52,289 nt of DNA from DATGMS01 sp040905145. GTDB lineage: Bacteria; Bacteroidota; Bacteroidia; Cytophagales; Cyclobacteriaceae. The position numbers were made by a program, and so were the translations under genes. This document shows, piece by piece, positions 9,033 to 18,222 of this stretch. The DNA is taken from the NCBI GenBank assembly GCA_040905145.1, contig JBBDSC010000046.1, positions 1-52,289 on the forward strand, in the 5' to 3' direction. Under the pieces are notes generated by a model, which was not told the origin of the DNA, did not search any database, and saw only the letters and a list, made by a program, of their open reading frames with translations. Positions within the stretch are counted from its first letter, which is position 1. Each line of letters starts with the position of its first letter.

Positions 9033-9040
9033 CAAAAATA
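9033..9040 (-). promoter_or_regulatory. Candidate -7 element for menIFD
   Basis: On the minus strand this reads TATTTTTG, an exact match to the Bacteroidota -7 consensus TAnnTTTG, about 45 bases before the menI ATG. A good TTG -33 box at 17-23 bases is not seen, so support is partial. Confidence 0.35.
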
Positions 9041-9047
9041 AAGAATC

Positions 9048-9674
9048 TTGAGCAGTAAAAAAATCTACATTGTCAGACATGGGCAGACAGACTATAATTT
9101 GAAAAACGTCGTGCAAGGAAGTGGTATTGATTCTTGTATTAACCAAAATGGCCAAAAGCAAGCAGATGCCTTTTATGAAGCGAATAAACATATAAAATTT
9201 GACAGGTTTTATTATACGGGACTGCAAAGGACAAGGCAGTCCATAACCAAATTTTTGGACAACGGTGTTCCTCATGAAGCGGTAGCTGACCTGAATGAAA
9301 TCAGTTGGGGCAAGTATGAAGGTGTTCCCATGGATCATGCAGAGAACGAATACTATCAGAATATGGTCACAAGATGGTCACAAGGAGAACTGGATTTCTC
9401 AATAGAAGGAGGGGAGTCTCCCAATTTAGCTTATAAGAGATTAAAAAGGGGAATGGAGCATGTGATCAACCAAGGGGGCAATACCATTCTGGTTTGTATG
9501 CATGGAAGGGCCATGAGGATTATGCTTTGCATCTTGTTGAACTACGATCTCCGTTACATGGATATTTTCGAACACCAAAATCTTTGTTGTTACCAGCTTA
9601 CCCAGCTGGGTGGGTGGCATTTCAGGTTGGATGGATTTACCACGGCTCCTTTGCTTGAAAAGCCCAAGAATTGA
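9048..9674 (+). CDS. Histidine phosphatase family protein
   Basis: A 208-residue cytosolic phosphoglycerate-mutase-like phosphatase. The catalytic RHG motif is IVRHGQTDYN (R10, H11), the second histidine lies in CMHGRAMRI, and the proton-donor glutamate is in NEISWGKYEG. Substrate cannot be assigned; small phosphoesters or sugar phosphates are typical. The only start that keeps the opening strand KKIYIVRHG with a short lead is a TTG at 9048; no ATG is available before the RHG motif. It diverges from menI with only 60 bases between the two start codons. Confidence 0.87.
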   Translation: MSSKKIYIVRHGQTDYNLKNVVQGSGIDSCINQNGQKQADAFYEANKHIKFDRFYYTGLQRTRQSITKFLDNGVPHEAVADLNEISWGKYEGVPMDHAENEYYQNMVTRWSQGELDFSIEGGESPNLAYKRLKRGMEHVINQGGNTILVCMHGRAMRIMLCILLNYDLRYMDIFEHQNLCCYQLTQLGGWHFRLDGFTTAPLLEKPKN

Positions 9675-9731
9675 GTCAAAAAGCCACTTCAGGTTTTGGT
9701 TTGGCAGTGATTAAATGAAAGAGGGGATCCT

Positions 9732-10142
9732 TTAAAGCTTAAGCCGGACAAGTTGCTTTTTCCTTTTTAGATGGCTATCGTCTTTCATAGATAGTAGCGC
9801 ACGGTAATTCTCCTTGCTTTCACTGAGGTCAATGATCCTAAAGGCAATTGCCTCCAAAGGTATCCAAGTTGAACGGTTAACCTGTACAAGCGTTTCTCCC
9901 ATTTGGCACTCGTTCATCTCTCCATGGGGAATGGTGATCAGTAAAGCGGCGTCTGAATTTCCGGAATAGGATTTGGTATGGAATTTTTCAAAGAAATTAA
10001 GTTCAATATATTCGGTACTGGAGTCTATTTTTTTCAACTCGATTTTGTTGAAAAGGACGAGGAAAGTTTTTTCTTCTTTCCCTTTAGAGGAGGCCTCCAT
10101 GGACACAGAGAGAAGGATAATGAATAATATGTAATGCTTCAT
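9732..10142 (-). CDS. Hypothetical secreted protein
   Basis: A 136-residue protein not recognised. The first 19 or so residues (MKHYILFIILLSVSMEASS) form a signal peptide, so export is likely. The mature part is a short, mixed-charge domain of predicted beta character (LVLFNKIELKKID, ALLITIPHGEM, ending LVRLKL) without catalytic motifs or cysteine pairs. It stands alone between the convergent histidine phosphatase gene and the terminator of the upstream zinc-ribbon gene. Confidence 0.6.
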   Translation of the reverse strand: MKHYILFIILLSVSMEASSKGKEEKTFLVLFNKIELKKIDSSTEYIELNFFEKFHTKSYSGNSDAALLITIPHGEMNECQMGETLVQVNRSTWIPLEAIAFRIIDLSESKENYRALLSMKDDSHLKRKKQLVRLKL

Positions 10143-10210
10143 ATTTGAAATATAGTAATATTAAAAAAGTATAACAAAGCTTATTCCAAATTCAATAAAA
10201 AAAATTCTCA

Positions 10211-10239
10211 AAAAAAAAGCCCAAATAAATTGGGCTTTT
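10211..10239 (-). terminator. Rho-independent terminator after the nif3/zinc-ribbon operon
   Basis: Perfect stem AGCCCAA (10218-10224) and TTGGGCT (10230-10236) with a five-base loop ATAAA. Flanking A and T runs extend the pairing. On the minus strand the hairpin is followed by a run of eight T, as expected for termination just after the gene ending at 10249. The plus-strand T run is shorter. Confidence 0.85.
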
Positions 10240-10248
10240 AATATTATT

Positions 10249-11016
10249 TCAAGCTTTAGATCGCTTTTTCTTTGGTTGAGTTTCGTCCTCTATTTCATCT
10301 TCCACCCCTGCCAGTATCCTGCCACAGTGTTCACAGACGATCAACTTTTTCTTTTCTCTGATATCGGCTTGTCTTTGGGGTGGTACAATGTTAAAACAAC
10401 CTCCACAAGCCCCCCTTTTCACCATAACTACAGCAAGTCCATTCTTTGCGTTGTCACGGATCTTTTTGTAGGATTTTAAGATTCTATCTTCAATTTTCTT
10501 AGCAGCCTTTTCTCTGTCCGCTTTAAGTTTGTTTTCTTCAGCTTCACTTTCGGAAACAATGGTTTCCAACTCACTGTTCTTTTGTTCAAGGTCCTTTTTC
10601 CGGTCTTTTAAAATTTCCTTTAAATCCTCAACATCCTTGTTTTTATTTTCAATGGTGAATTGAGCTTCCCCAATCTTCTTCTTTGAAACCTGGATTTCAA
10701 GATCCTGAAGTTCCAGTTCTTTGGTGATGGCGTCATACTCTCTGTTATTTCTGACGTTCATCTGCTGCTCCTGATACTTCTTAATCAGTTTTTCAGATTC
10801 CTTAATGGAATCTTTATGCCTCTTTATTTCTTCCTCTAAGGAATTAATGTCGGTTTTGAACTTGGATAACCTAGTCTCGTATCCAATGATTTCGTCTTCC
10901 AAATCCTGGACTTCTTCTGGAAGAGCCCCTCTGATTTTAAAAATGGCGTCAAGTCGGGAATCTATTTTCTGAAGATTGTGGATGGTTTCGAGTTTCTGTG
11001 CAATGGTACTTTCCAT
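10249..11016 (-). CDS. Coiled-coil protein with C4-type zinc ribbon (DUF164/zf-RING_7 family)
   Basis: A 255-residue protein. Residues about 10-185 are a long charged coiled coil (for example LEEEIKRHKDSIKESEKLI), followed by a C4 zinc ribbon with CGGC and CEHCG near residues 205-235 and a basic tail KKKRSKA. Family members are thought to bind nucleic acid or act as scaffolds; no enzymatic role is known. It begins three bases after the nif3-like stop codon, an arrangement conserved in many bacteria, so they form an operon that ends at the hairpin at 10211-10239. Confidence 0.88.
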   Translation of the reverse strand: MESTIAQKLETIHNLQKIDSRLDAIFKIRGALPEEVQDLEDEIIGYETRLSKFKTDINSLEEEIKRHKDSIKESEKLIKKYQEQQMNVRNNREYDAITKELELQDLEIQVSKKKIGEAQFTIENKNKDVEDLKEILKDRKKDLEQKNSELETIVSESEAEENKLKADREKAAKKIEDRILKSYKKIRDNAKNGLAVVMVKRGACGGCFNIVPPQRQADIREKKKLIVCEHCGRILAGVEDEIEDETQPKKKRSKA

Positions 11017-11019
11017 GTA

Positions 11020-12120
11020 CTATATGTAAGTTATGGGATTCGTAACTATTTTTGTCAAATAGAGTGCAATATTACTGAATTTTTGTGACAAAAGCTCCAT
11101 TAATAATTCTTTTGTATAAATTTCACTTTCATAGTGGCCTATATCGGCAATAATCAATTGGTTTTCAGCATCAAAGAATTCATGGTATTTAATGTCAGAG
11201 GTGATAAATATGTCAGCCCCCGCACGCTTGGCCGCGGGGAGTAAAAAGATTCCGGCCCCTCCGCACACTGCTACTTTTTTTATTTCCTTTTTTCTTAAGG
11301 CGGTATACTTAACCACTTTCAAATTCATTTTTTCTTTCAGGTAGTGAAGAAAATCCGCTTCCCCCATGGGGTTTTCCAATTCCCCAACCATACCCGCTCC
11401 TATCTCCTGATTTTCGTTCTCCAGGTTTTGGAGATAATAAGCCACTTCTTCATAGGGATGGGCTTTCTTAAGCTGAGACACGACGGTATGCTTCAAATAA
11501 GTGGGAAACATAACCTCCACCCTTTTTTCTGCTACGTATTCCAACTTTTCCCTTTCACCTATGGTGGGCCGAGAATCTGCTGAAGGCAGAAAAGTCCCGG
11601 TTCCAGCTACCTGAAAACTACAGGAGGAATAATTTCCTATTTTGCCTGCACCGGCTTTGTATAGGGCCTGAAGCACATTATCGGCACTGTCGATAGGGAT
11701 AAAAGTAACCAGCTTCATTAATGATGAAGCTTTAGGTGCCAAAATCCTGGTATGGATCAAGCCGATTTTATCGCTTATCTTTTTATTGACACCATTTTGA
11801 ATATTGTCCAAATTGGTATGAATGGCATAAATAGCCACATCGTGCCTAATGGCTTTAATGACCGTCCTTTCTACATGATTTTTTCCGGTAAGGCTTTTTA
11901 GGCCCCTAAAAATGATAGGATGATGGGCAACAATAAGGTTACAGTTGTTTTCAATGGCTTCCTGTACTACCTCCTCGGTGACATCCAGGCTGCAGATAAT
12001 TCCTTTCACCTCATCTTCCAGGTTTCCGACAATCAGCTGTGCATTGTCGTAAGCTTCCTGATAAGCGGGAGGGGCAATGGTTTCCAAGTAAGAAACAAGA
12101 TCCCTTATAGAATAAACCAT
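11020..12120 (-). CDS. Nif3-like dinuclear metal centre protein (YbgI/DUF34)
   Basis: A 366-residue Nif3 family protein. Metal ligands of the dinuclear site are visible: VAHHPIIFRG and AIHTNLDN in the N-terminal half and IADIGHYESE near the C-terminus. Between them is the extra PII/CutA-like domain (about residues 130-230) that makes the long version of the family, so this is the 360-370-residue type rather than the short E. coli YbgI type. The molecular role is unsettled; the family has been linked to GTP cyclohydrolase I-like activity and metal insertion. Its start is 45 bases from the divergent lpxK gene. Confidence 0.9.
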   Translation of the reverse strand: MVYSIRDLVSYLETIAPPAYQEAYDNAQLIVGNLEDEVKGIICSLDVTEEVVQEAIENNCNLIVAHHPIIFRGLKSLTGKNHVERTVIKAIRHDVAIYAIHTNLDNIQNGVNKKISDKIGLIHTRILAPKASSLMKLVTFIPIDSADNVLQALYKAGAGKIGNYSSCSFQVAGTGTFLPSADSRPTIGEREKLEYVAEKRVEVMFPTYLKHTVVSQLKKAHPYEEVAYYLQNLENENQEIGAGMVGELENPMGEADFLHYLKEKMNLKVVKYTALRKKEIKKVAVCGGAGIFLLPAAKRAGADIFITSDIKYHEFFDAENQLIIADIGHYESEIYTKELLMELLSQKFSNIALYLTKIVTNPITYI

Positions 12121-12143
12121 ATATTTGTCCGTAAGTTTAGACT

Positions 12144-12151
12144 CAAAATTA
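12144..12151 (-). promoter_or_regulatory. Candidate -7 element for the nif3/zinc-ribbon operon
   Basis: Minus-strand TAATTTTG matches TAnnTTTG and lies 24 bases before the start codon at 12120. The -33 region is not convincing. Confidence 0.3.
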
Positions 12152-12165
12152 AGAAAATTTAATCA

Positions 12166-13233
12166 ATGCGGCCTTACGACCCGATCTTATATCCTTTTTC
12201 CTTATTATATGATGGAATTACCCGATTGAGAAACAGGATGTTTGATCTTGGCATGAAAAAAAGCGTCAGCTTTGAAGTCCCTACAATAGTAGTGGGCAAT
12301 CTGTCATTGGGGGGCACAGGAAAAACCCCTATGGTGGAGTTTCTACTTGAAAATTTCAAAACGGAATACCGGATCGCCACTTTGAGCAGGGGGTATGGAA
12401 GGAAAACTTCAGGGTTTTTATTGGCAAAGGAGGGTTTATCGGCCAAGGATATTGGAGATGAACCTTTGCAGATTTTCAATAAATACAGTAAGGAAGTGAC
12501 TGTAGCAGTAGGGGAAGAAAGAATATTGGCCATTCCCCAAATTTTAGCGGATCGACCGGGAACCAACCTCATTATACTGGATGATGCTTTCCAGCACAGG
12601 TATGTAAAAGGGGACTTCAATATTTTATTGACAACCTATCATCAGCCATTCTTCCGGGATAGAATATTACCTTTGGGCACTTTAAGGGAACACAATTCTG
12701 GAGCAAAAAGGGCAGATGCCATAGTGGTCACCAAATGTCCCGGAACCTTGGAAAACAAAACAAAGGAAGAGTACCGACGCAAAATCAGGGAGATTTCAGG
12801 CGATGATTGCCTCATAATTTTTGCGGAGTTGAAATATGGGATACCTTATGCCGTTCTGGAAAGCAGCAAGAAAATCAGCCATCAGGTGATTTTAGTCTCG
12901 GGAATCGCAAATAGCCGAGTGCTCAAAGAGGAAGTAAGTAAACATTATGACTTATTGGAAACTTTGGAGTTTCCTGATCACCACAAGTACAGTGAAACAG
13001 ATATGACAAAAATAATGGCGCTTTATAAAAAGTACGAAAGCCTAAAACCTACCGTCTTAACCACTGAAAAGGATGCTGTCAAACTTAAAGATGAAAAATT
13101 CATTAAATATTTAATGGGAATTCCGATTTTTGCCCTACCTGTGGGAATGGGTTTTAATCAAAATGAGAAAAAAGCTTTGTTGGCCTTAACGGCCAGAGCA
13201 ATAGGAGAAAAAAAACATACAAGTGGAAATTAA
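12166..13233 (+). CDS. lpxK: Tetraacyldisaccharide 4'-kinase (LpxK)
   Basis: A 355-residue inner-membrane-associated kinase that phosphorylates the 4' position of the lipid A precursor. The Walker A motif is GNLSLGGTGKTPM (about residues 46-58), followed by SRGYGRKT and the acidic LDDAFQHR motif characteristic of LpxK. Length is within the family range (320-360). An N-terminal hydrophobic or amphipathic stretch fits membrane contact. Its last 11 bases overlap the porin gene at 13223. Confidence 0.94.
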   Translation: MRPYDPILYPFSLLYDGITRLRNRMFDLGMKKSVSFEVPTIVVGNLSLGGTGKTPMVEFLLENFKTEYRIATLSRGYGRKTSGFLLAKEGLSAKDIGDEPLQIFNKYSKEVTVAVGEERILAIPQILADRPGTNLIILDDAFQHRYVKGDFNILLTTYHQPFFRDRILPLGTLREHNSGAKRADAIVVTKCPGTLENKTKEEYRRKIREISGDDCLIIFAELKYGIPYAVLESSKKISHQVILVSGIANSRVLKEEVSKHYDLLETLEFPDHHKYSETDMTKIMALYKKYESLKPTVLTTEKDAVKLKDEKFIKYLMGIPIFALPVGMGFNQNEKKALLALTARAIGEKKHTSGN

Positions 13234-15157
13234 GCGCCTGGTTATTCTATTTTTAATGATGCTTTGTTTCCAAAGCAGTGTTTGGTCACAGCAGCAGGGA
13301 ACACAACAGGATACTCCTGAGGGGGAAAAGGAAGACCAATCCCCCAGGAGGGGCCTGTTGGATGATTCCACTAAAATGGTGTATGGCCCCAGGACTACCC
13401 TTTATTTTCAGGAAAAACATCTTCGGTACAATAAATTTGAGCTTATTGAGATTGATACTTCCCTGAACAACTTCCATAATTATGAACCCGTGGCCAAAAC
13501 AGGCTATAGATATCAGAATCTGGCCAATCTCGGATCAGCCGCTAAGCCTATTTTTTATAATGTCCCGCAACAAATAGGAAGAACATCAGGATTCCATGTA
13601 TATGATTTGTACTATCATTCTCCGGATAGCATGAAATATTATAATACCAAATCCCCCCACACCAACCTTGCGGCCTTTTTTGGTGGAGGGAACAGGAATA
13701 AATTGGATATCATTTTTACCAGGAATATTACCCCAAAGTGGAATGTAGGATTTGATTTTAGGACCATCCGGGCAAGAAAGGTGCTGAACCCTACCGGAAG
13801 GGACGACAATATGGTTGTCCAAAATCACTATGCCCTACATACTAATTTTCAATCGGAGGATGAAAAATATTTCTTATTGGCCAATTTTACAAGGATGAGG
13901 CACCTGGTCCAGGAGCAGGGTGGGATAATTCCACCGGAAGTGGACACCACCTCTCTCTATTTTACTTATGAAGATTCTAAAGTATGGCTGAGAAATTCCA
14001 GGGCGGTGGACCTCAGGCAGGATTATCACTTATATCATCAATATGAAATATTGAAAGGCTGGCAAGCCTATCATATTTTTGATAAGAAGAAGCAGCAAGT
14101 CACCTTTTTTTCGGACCTCTCCACATCAGATGCTGCTTTTTTTAATGACAACAGGTATAATTCTTCAGATACTGCCCATATTCATAATGCACAAGATACG
14201 ACCAATAACCATAACCATTTTTCTGAATGGAGAAATGAGATTGGATTTAAAGGGGATTTTGGTCCTGTCTATTACAATGCCTATGTGAAGTTCAGGACAG
14301 GGAGGATGGCCAGTCATTTTTTTGAGTCGAACAATAATTTCAATGAAGTGTATTTGGGAGGGGCCTTAAGGGGTGAGATAAATGAAGAATGGTCTTTTGA
14401 GGCAGAGGGTGAATATTTGATTCCCGATGGTTATCGGATTAATGGGTTATTTATTTCACCGTTTTTGGAGCTATCCTATACCAAAGCTTTGTACAAGCCA
14501 ACTTTGGCACAGCAGTTATATCAGGGAAACCATTATCAGTGGGACAATAGTTTCTCAAGCATTGGGGTGGATCAAATCAAAGGGGAAATTAAAGCTGATT
14601 TCGCCGGATTTTCCTTGAGGCCATCTTTGATGATCAATAGGATAAACAACTATGTCTTTTATAATCAGGATGTGCTGCCTGAACAAGCTATTGGACAAGC
14701 TTTTATGTTGATGCCGGGTTTAAAGAGCAACTTTACCTTCGCAAAACAGATATTTTGGCAAAGTGAAATCCTTTACACCGTCATCACCGGTAATGCTGCT
14801 GACAAGTTCAGGATACCGGATATTTTTGTCAACAGCAGGATTTTCTTTGGTGGCCCCTTATTTGATGAAAATATTTACGTGCAAATCGGATTGCAGGGAA
14901 GGTATAGGAGTGACCATTATGCGCATGCTTATATGCCCGCCACGCAACAATTTCACCTTCAAGATGAGTTTAATGTATATGCTTATCCGGTTCTGGATGC
15001 ATTTCTGAATTTCAGGATCAACAGAACCCGGATACTGTTGCGATATAATCATCTTAACAGCAATTTATTGGATCAGCCGGGGTATTTTGTAACGCCGGGC
15101 TACACAGGTTTGAATAGTATGTTGGATGTAGGGATTAATTGGTCGTTTTTTGACTAG
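13223..15157 (+). CDS. Putative outer membrane porin (Bacteroidota beta-barrel family)
   Basis: A 644-residue protein with a signal peptide (KRLVILFLMMLCFQSSVWS, then QQQ) and many alternating aromatic beta-strands ending with ...DVGINWSFFD, the pattern of an outer membrane barrel with a terminal phenylalanine. It fits the putative porin family of Bacteroidota, but substrate is unknown. A GTG at 13223 keeps the complete signal sequence and has AGGAGA upstream; it overlaps lpxK by 11 bases, suggesting co-transcription with lipid A synthesis. Confidence 0.8.
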   Translation: MEIKRLVILFLMMLCFQSSVWSQQQGTQQDTPEGEKEDQSPRRGLLDDSTKMVYGPRTTLYFQEKHLRYNKFELIEIDTSLNNFHNYEPVAKTGYRYQNLANLGSAAKPIFYNVPQQIGRTSGFHVYDLYYHSPDSMKYYNTKSPHTNLAAFFGGGNRNKLDIIFTRNITPKWNVGFDFRTIRARKVLNPTGRDDNMVVQNHYALHTNFQSEDEKYFLLANFTRMRHLVQEQGGIIPPEVDTTSLYFTYEDSKVWLRNSRAVDLRQDYHLYHQYEILKGWQAYHIFDKKKQQVTFFSDLSTSDAAFFNDNRYNSSDTAHIHNAQDTTNNHNHFSEWRNEIGFKGDFGPVYYNAYVKFRTGRMASHFFESNNNFNEVYLGGALRGEINEEWSFEAEGEYLIPDGYRINGLFISPFLELSYTKALYKPTLAQQLYQGNHYQWDNSFSSIGVDQIKGEIKADFAGFSLRPSLMINRINNYVFYNQDVLPEQAIGQAFMLMPGLKSNFTFAKQIFWQSEILYTVITGNAADKFRIPDIFVNSRIFFGGPLFDENIYVQIGLQGRYRSDHYAHAYMPATQQFHLQDEFNVYAYPVLDAFLNFRINRTRILLRYNHLNSNLLDQPGYFVTPGYTGLNSMLDVGINWSFFD

Positions 15158-15164
15158 GTATTGT

Positions 15165-15776
15165 ATGAGTTGGGAAAAAAGCACAAAAAATAAAATGCTC
15201 CATTTGCAGTTGCCCACAGATCCCCGTTGGGTGAATATTGCATCCATGAATATAGGCGATATATTAATAGATCATGCCTATTGTGAGCAAAAGGCCGCTT
15301 CTTCCTGTATCTCCCTCATCCTGAGATTTCCGGATTTAAGCCGATTGGTTGAGGTTTTGACCCCGATGGTGGCAGAGGAATGGGCGCATTTTGAGAGGGT
15401 AATGGAACAGATCCGAAAGCGGGGGTATAAATTAGGCTGGCCAAGAAAGGATGAATATGTCATCGCCCTTTTGGAATTTGTCAAAAAAGGAGGAAGTAGA
15501 ATGCATCAGTTGACTGAGCATCTTTTGATGAATGCCTTAATTGAAGCCCGGAGCTGTGAGCGCTTTAAACTGCTGTGGAAAAACCTGAAGGACGAAGAAC
15601 TTCAAAAATTTTACTATGAACTGATGGTGTCAGAAGCAGGTCATTATGTTAATTTTATAGCGCTGGCCAAACAATATTACCCTGAAGAAAAGGTAACTGA
15701 CAGATGGGCCGAATGGCTGACCTATGAAGCGAAAGTAATGAAAAACATGGGATTAAGAGGGGATAGGGTTCATTAG
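15165..15776 (+). CDS. miaE: MiaE-like tRNA-(ms2io6A37) hydroxylase
   Basis: A 203-residue ferritin-like di-iron protein of the MiaE family, which hydroxylates the isopentenyl group of ms2i6A37 in tRNA. Iron-binding motifs are present: DHAYCEQKAA, AEEWAHFERV, EARSCERF and SEAGHYVNF. The family N-terminus MLHLQLPTDPRWVNIA begins at 15195, so that ATG is an equally good start; 15165 gives a short charged extension, and the open TTG at 15150 overlaps the porin stop and is unlikely. It lies seven bases after the porin gene on the same strand. Confidence 0.85.
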   Translation: MSWEKSTKNKMLHLQLPTDPRWVNIASMNIGDILIDHAYCEQKAASSCISLILRFPDLSRLVEVLTPMVAEEWAHFERVMEQIRKRGYKLGWPRKDEYVIALLEFVKKGGSRMHQLTEHLLMNALIEARSCERFKLLWKNLKDEELQKFYYELMVSEAGHYVNFIALAKQYYPEEKVTDRWAEWLTYEAKVMKNMGLRGDRVH

Positions 15777-15880
15777 ATGGTTATTGAGTAATAGTTATTG
15801 GGTTAAAGGTCATTGAATATTGGTTATTAGTTATTAAAGTAACCAATAACAATGGAAGCCCAATAAATCAGTAACCCCCA
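15777..15880. repeat. Degenerate GTTATTGGTTATTA repeat with inverted arms
   Basis: The 184-base gap between miaE and the permease gene is dominated by variations on TTATTGG/GGTTATTA. It includes a perfect nine-base stem, TATTGGTTA (15818-15826) and TAACCAATA (15840-15848), with a 13-base loop. It may act as an RNA hairpin after miaE. No reading frame is present. Confidence 0.6.
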
Positions 15881-15960
15881 AAACATATAACCCTTGATAG
15901 CTGTTGGGAAATTAATGCCTATTCAAATGTTTTTGTCTGAAATTCCACTAAATTGTTCCT

Positions 15961-17205
15961 ATGAACCTGATTGAAAATATTAAGGAAGCTGTCCGGTCAG
16001 TAAAAACCAATTTATTGAGGACAATCCTCACAGGCTTGATCATTGCTATAGGGATAACTTCTTTGGTAGCGATGCTTACGGCCATTGACGGCATGAAAGC
16101 CCAGATCGAAGAAAGCCTGTCGGGATTTGGGGCCAATAATTTCGATGTCCGTTCCAGAGGCTCTTCCGGTGGAAGGGTAACCACAGATGGGGTGGCAGAA
16201 AAAACCTATCCCCATTTATCCTTCAAGGAGGCGGCAGCCTTTAAAAGTGACTACAGTAGCAGGGACCTAGCCACTGTTTTCACCAGGGTCTCAGGATCAG
16301 CTGAAGTAAAAAGGGGGTCCAAAACCACCAACCCCAACACCAGGATCAGTGGTGCGGATGAAAACCATTTTTTGATCAAAGGGATAAAGATTGAAAAAGG
16401 CAGAAACTTTAGCAATGTGGAAATTCAATATGGAAATAATGTTTGTATAATAGGAACGGAATTGGTGGAGACGCTTTTTGGAGCGGAAGAAGATCCCTTA
16501 AATCAATTCGTTTCTTTTTACGGCAAGAGATATACCGTTATTGGCGTACTTGAAAAGCAAGGTGGAGTGAGCGGGGATTCAGGTGCCGACAGGACCATTA
16601 TTATTCCCTTGGCAAATGCCAAGAGGCTGGATGAAGGTGGAAATTTCAGATATACCATTACCGCTGCGACTTCAGATCCCAGCAAAATGGAATATGAAAT
16701 GGGACAGGCTACAGGCATGATGAGAATCATCCGACAGGATAGGATCGGTGAGGAGGATTCTTTTGAAGTGGTGAAATCACAGACTTTGGGAGAAAGCCTG
16801 GAGGAGGTGGCTGGCTATTTAAGGATTGGTGGTTTTGGTATTGGGTTCATTACCCTTTTGGGTGCGGCCATAGGATTGATGAACATTATGATGGTCTCTG
16901 TGACAGAGAGGACCAGGGAGATTGGGATTAGAAAAGCATTGGGGGCTACCCCTTTAAGGATCCGGCAACAATTTCTTATAGAAGCCATTGTTATTTGCCT
17001 TTTAGGAGGGATTCTGGGCGTAGTGCTGGGGATAGGGATAGGAAATGTAGTTGCCAACTTTGTGGGGCCCGGTGGCTTTTTGATCCCTTGGGTGTGGATT
17101 TTACTGGCTTTCTTGACCTGTGTTATTGTAGGACTTTTATCTGGGTTTGTACCAGCCTACAAGGCCAGTAGACTGGATCCCATAGAGTCCTTAAGATATG
17201 AGTAA
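15961..17205 (+). CDS. MacB/FtsX-type ABC transporter permease
   Basis: A 414-residue permease: one N-terminal membrane helix (about 18-42, RTILTGLIIAIGITSLVAML), a large periplasmic MacB core domain (about 45-270), then three membrane helices (about 285-405) with the FtsX signature, including MMVSVTERTREIGIRKALGA. It ends with the family tail RLDPIESLRYE. Such proteins work with an ATPase in lipoprotein release, efflux or stress signalling. No ATPase gene or membrane-fusion gene is adjacent, so its partner must be encoded elsewhere. Confidence 0.9.
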   Translation: MNLIENIKEAVRSVKTNLLRTILTGLIIAIGITSLVAMLTAIDGMKAQIEESLSGFGANNFDVRSRGSSGGRVTTDGVAEKTYPHLSFKEAAAFKSDYSSRDLATVFTRVSGSAEVKRGSKTTNPNTRISGADENHFLIKGIKIEKGRNFSNVEIQYGNNVCIIGTELVETLFGAEEDPLNQFVSFYGKRYTVIGVLEKQGGVSGDSGADRTIIIPLANAKRLDEGGNFRYTITAATSDPSKMEYEMGQATGMMRIIRQDRIGEEDSFEVVKSQTLGESLEEVAGYLRIGGFGIGFITLLGAAIGLMNIMMVSVTERTREIGIRKALGATPLRIRQQFLIEAIVICLLGGILGVVLGIGIGNVVANFVGPGGFLIPWVWILLAFLTCVIVGLLSGFVPAYKASRLDPIESLRYE

Positions 17206-17230
17206 ATAAACGCATAAAAAGAAGCTATCT

Positions 17231-18193
17231 ATGAAATTTTTGATCCAGTTATTGATTTTAATGGGGATATCCACTTATCTTTTTGGACAATCCTGGTCCA
17301 CGGTTGATACCAAAAATACCTGCACGGAACGCCATGAGTGTGCCAGTGCCGCCTTGGGCGATAAATTGTATTTACTGGGAGGAAGAGGCATGAAACCCGT
17401 TGAAGAGTACGATCCATCGACCAAGCAATGGAAAACACTTGCAGTGCCGCCTATTGAGATACATCATTTCCAGGCAGTGGCTTATAAAGGCAAAATATAT
17501 GTAATAGGGGCGCTAAGTGGAAAATACCCTCATGAAACTCCGTTGGATCATGTTTATACTTTTGATCCTGAGAAAAATATTTGGGAAAAGGGGCATGAAA
17601 TCCCTGAGGAAAGAAGAAGAGGTGCCGCAGGGCTTGTGCTCAGAGACAATAAATTTTATTTGGTGGGAGGTATAAAAGACGGACACTGGGCAGAAAACAG
17701 GGATTATTTTGATGAATATGACCCGGAAACAGGAAAATGGACAGTACTGTCCCCTCTTCCCCGGGTAAGGGATCATTTTCAGTCGGTAGTGCTCAATGGG
17801 AAAATATATGCTGTGGGTGGCAGGAAGTCTTATGCCAAAGAAGGCCACAATTTTGACCTGACCTTTTCTGAAGTAGATGTGTATGATTTCAAGACCAATA
17901 CATGGGAAACTTTGCCTGAAGAACACCATCTTCCCACAGAAAGAGCAGGAAGCTCAACGATAGCCTATGGTGAAGGTTTTATTGTTTTAGGAGGGGAAAG
18001 CAGCAGCCAGGAAACAGCCCACAGCGAGGTGGAATATTACCAACCCGGAAATGGATGGAAACTTTTAAATAATTTGAATAGAGGCCGTCATGGGTTTCAG
18101 GTGGTCAATATCAATAGTTCCTATTATCTGGCCGCGGGATGTGGCAACAGAGGGGGAAGTCCTGAATTGAACAGTGTGGAGGTAATGGAGTGA
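17231..18193 (+). CDS. Secreted kelch-repeat protein
   Basis: A 320-residue protein with a signal peptide (MKFLIQLLILMGISTYLFGQ) followed by about six kelch repeats forming a beta-propeller. Repeat signatures include DKLYLLGGRGMKP, GKIYVIGALSG, NKFYLVGGIKDG, GKIYAVGGRKS and GFIVLGGESS. It is periplasmic or secreted. Kelch propellers bind ligands or, in a few families, act as sialate mutarotases (NanM) or galactose oxidases; the residues seen do not decide. It is 25 bases downstream of the permease gene and converges on the korB gene. Confidence 0.85.
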   Translation: MKFLIQLLILMGISTYLFGQSWSTVDTKNTCTERHECASAALGDKLYLLGGRGMKPVEEYDPSTKQWKTLAVPPIEIHHFQAVAYKGKIYVIGALSGKYPHETPLDHVYTFDPEKNIWEKGHEIPEERRRGAAGLVLRDNKFYLVGGIKDGHWAENRDYFDEYDPETGKWTVLSPLPRVRDHFQSVVLNGKIYAVGGRKSYAKEGHNFDLTFSEVDVYDFKTNTWETLPEEHHLPTERAGSSTIAYGEGFIVLGGESSSQETAHSEVEYYQPGNGWKLLNNLNRGRHGFQVVNINSSYYLAAGCGNRGGSPELNSVEVME

Positions 18194-18222
18194 TTTTGGT
18201 TAATGGTTTTAAACTTTTAACT

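Noticed and set aside
8988..9338. Long upstream extension of the menI frame
   Set aside because: It runs antisense through the phosphatase gene and has no homology; the family start is at 8987.
15961..17205. Complete efflux or lipoprotein-release system around the MacB permease
   Set aside because: No ATPase or membrane-fusion gene is adjacent, so no system can be claimed.
17513..17929. 138-codon minus-strand frame inside the kelch gene
   Set aside because: Antisense shadow of a repeat-containing gene.
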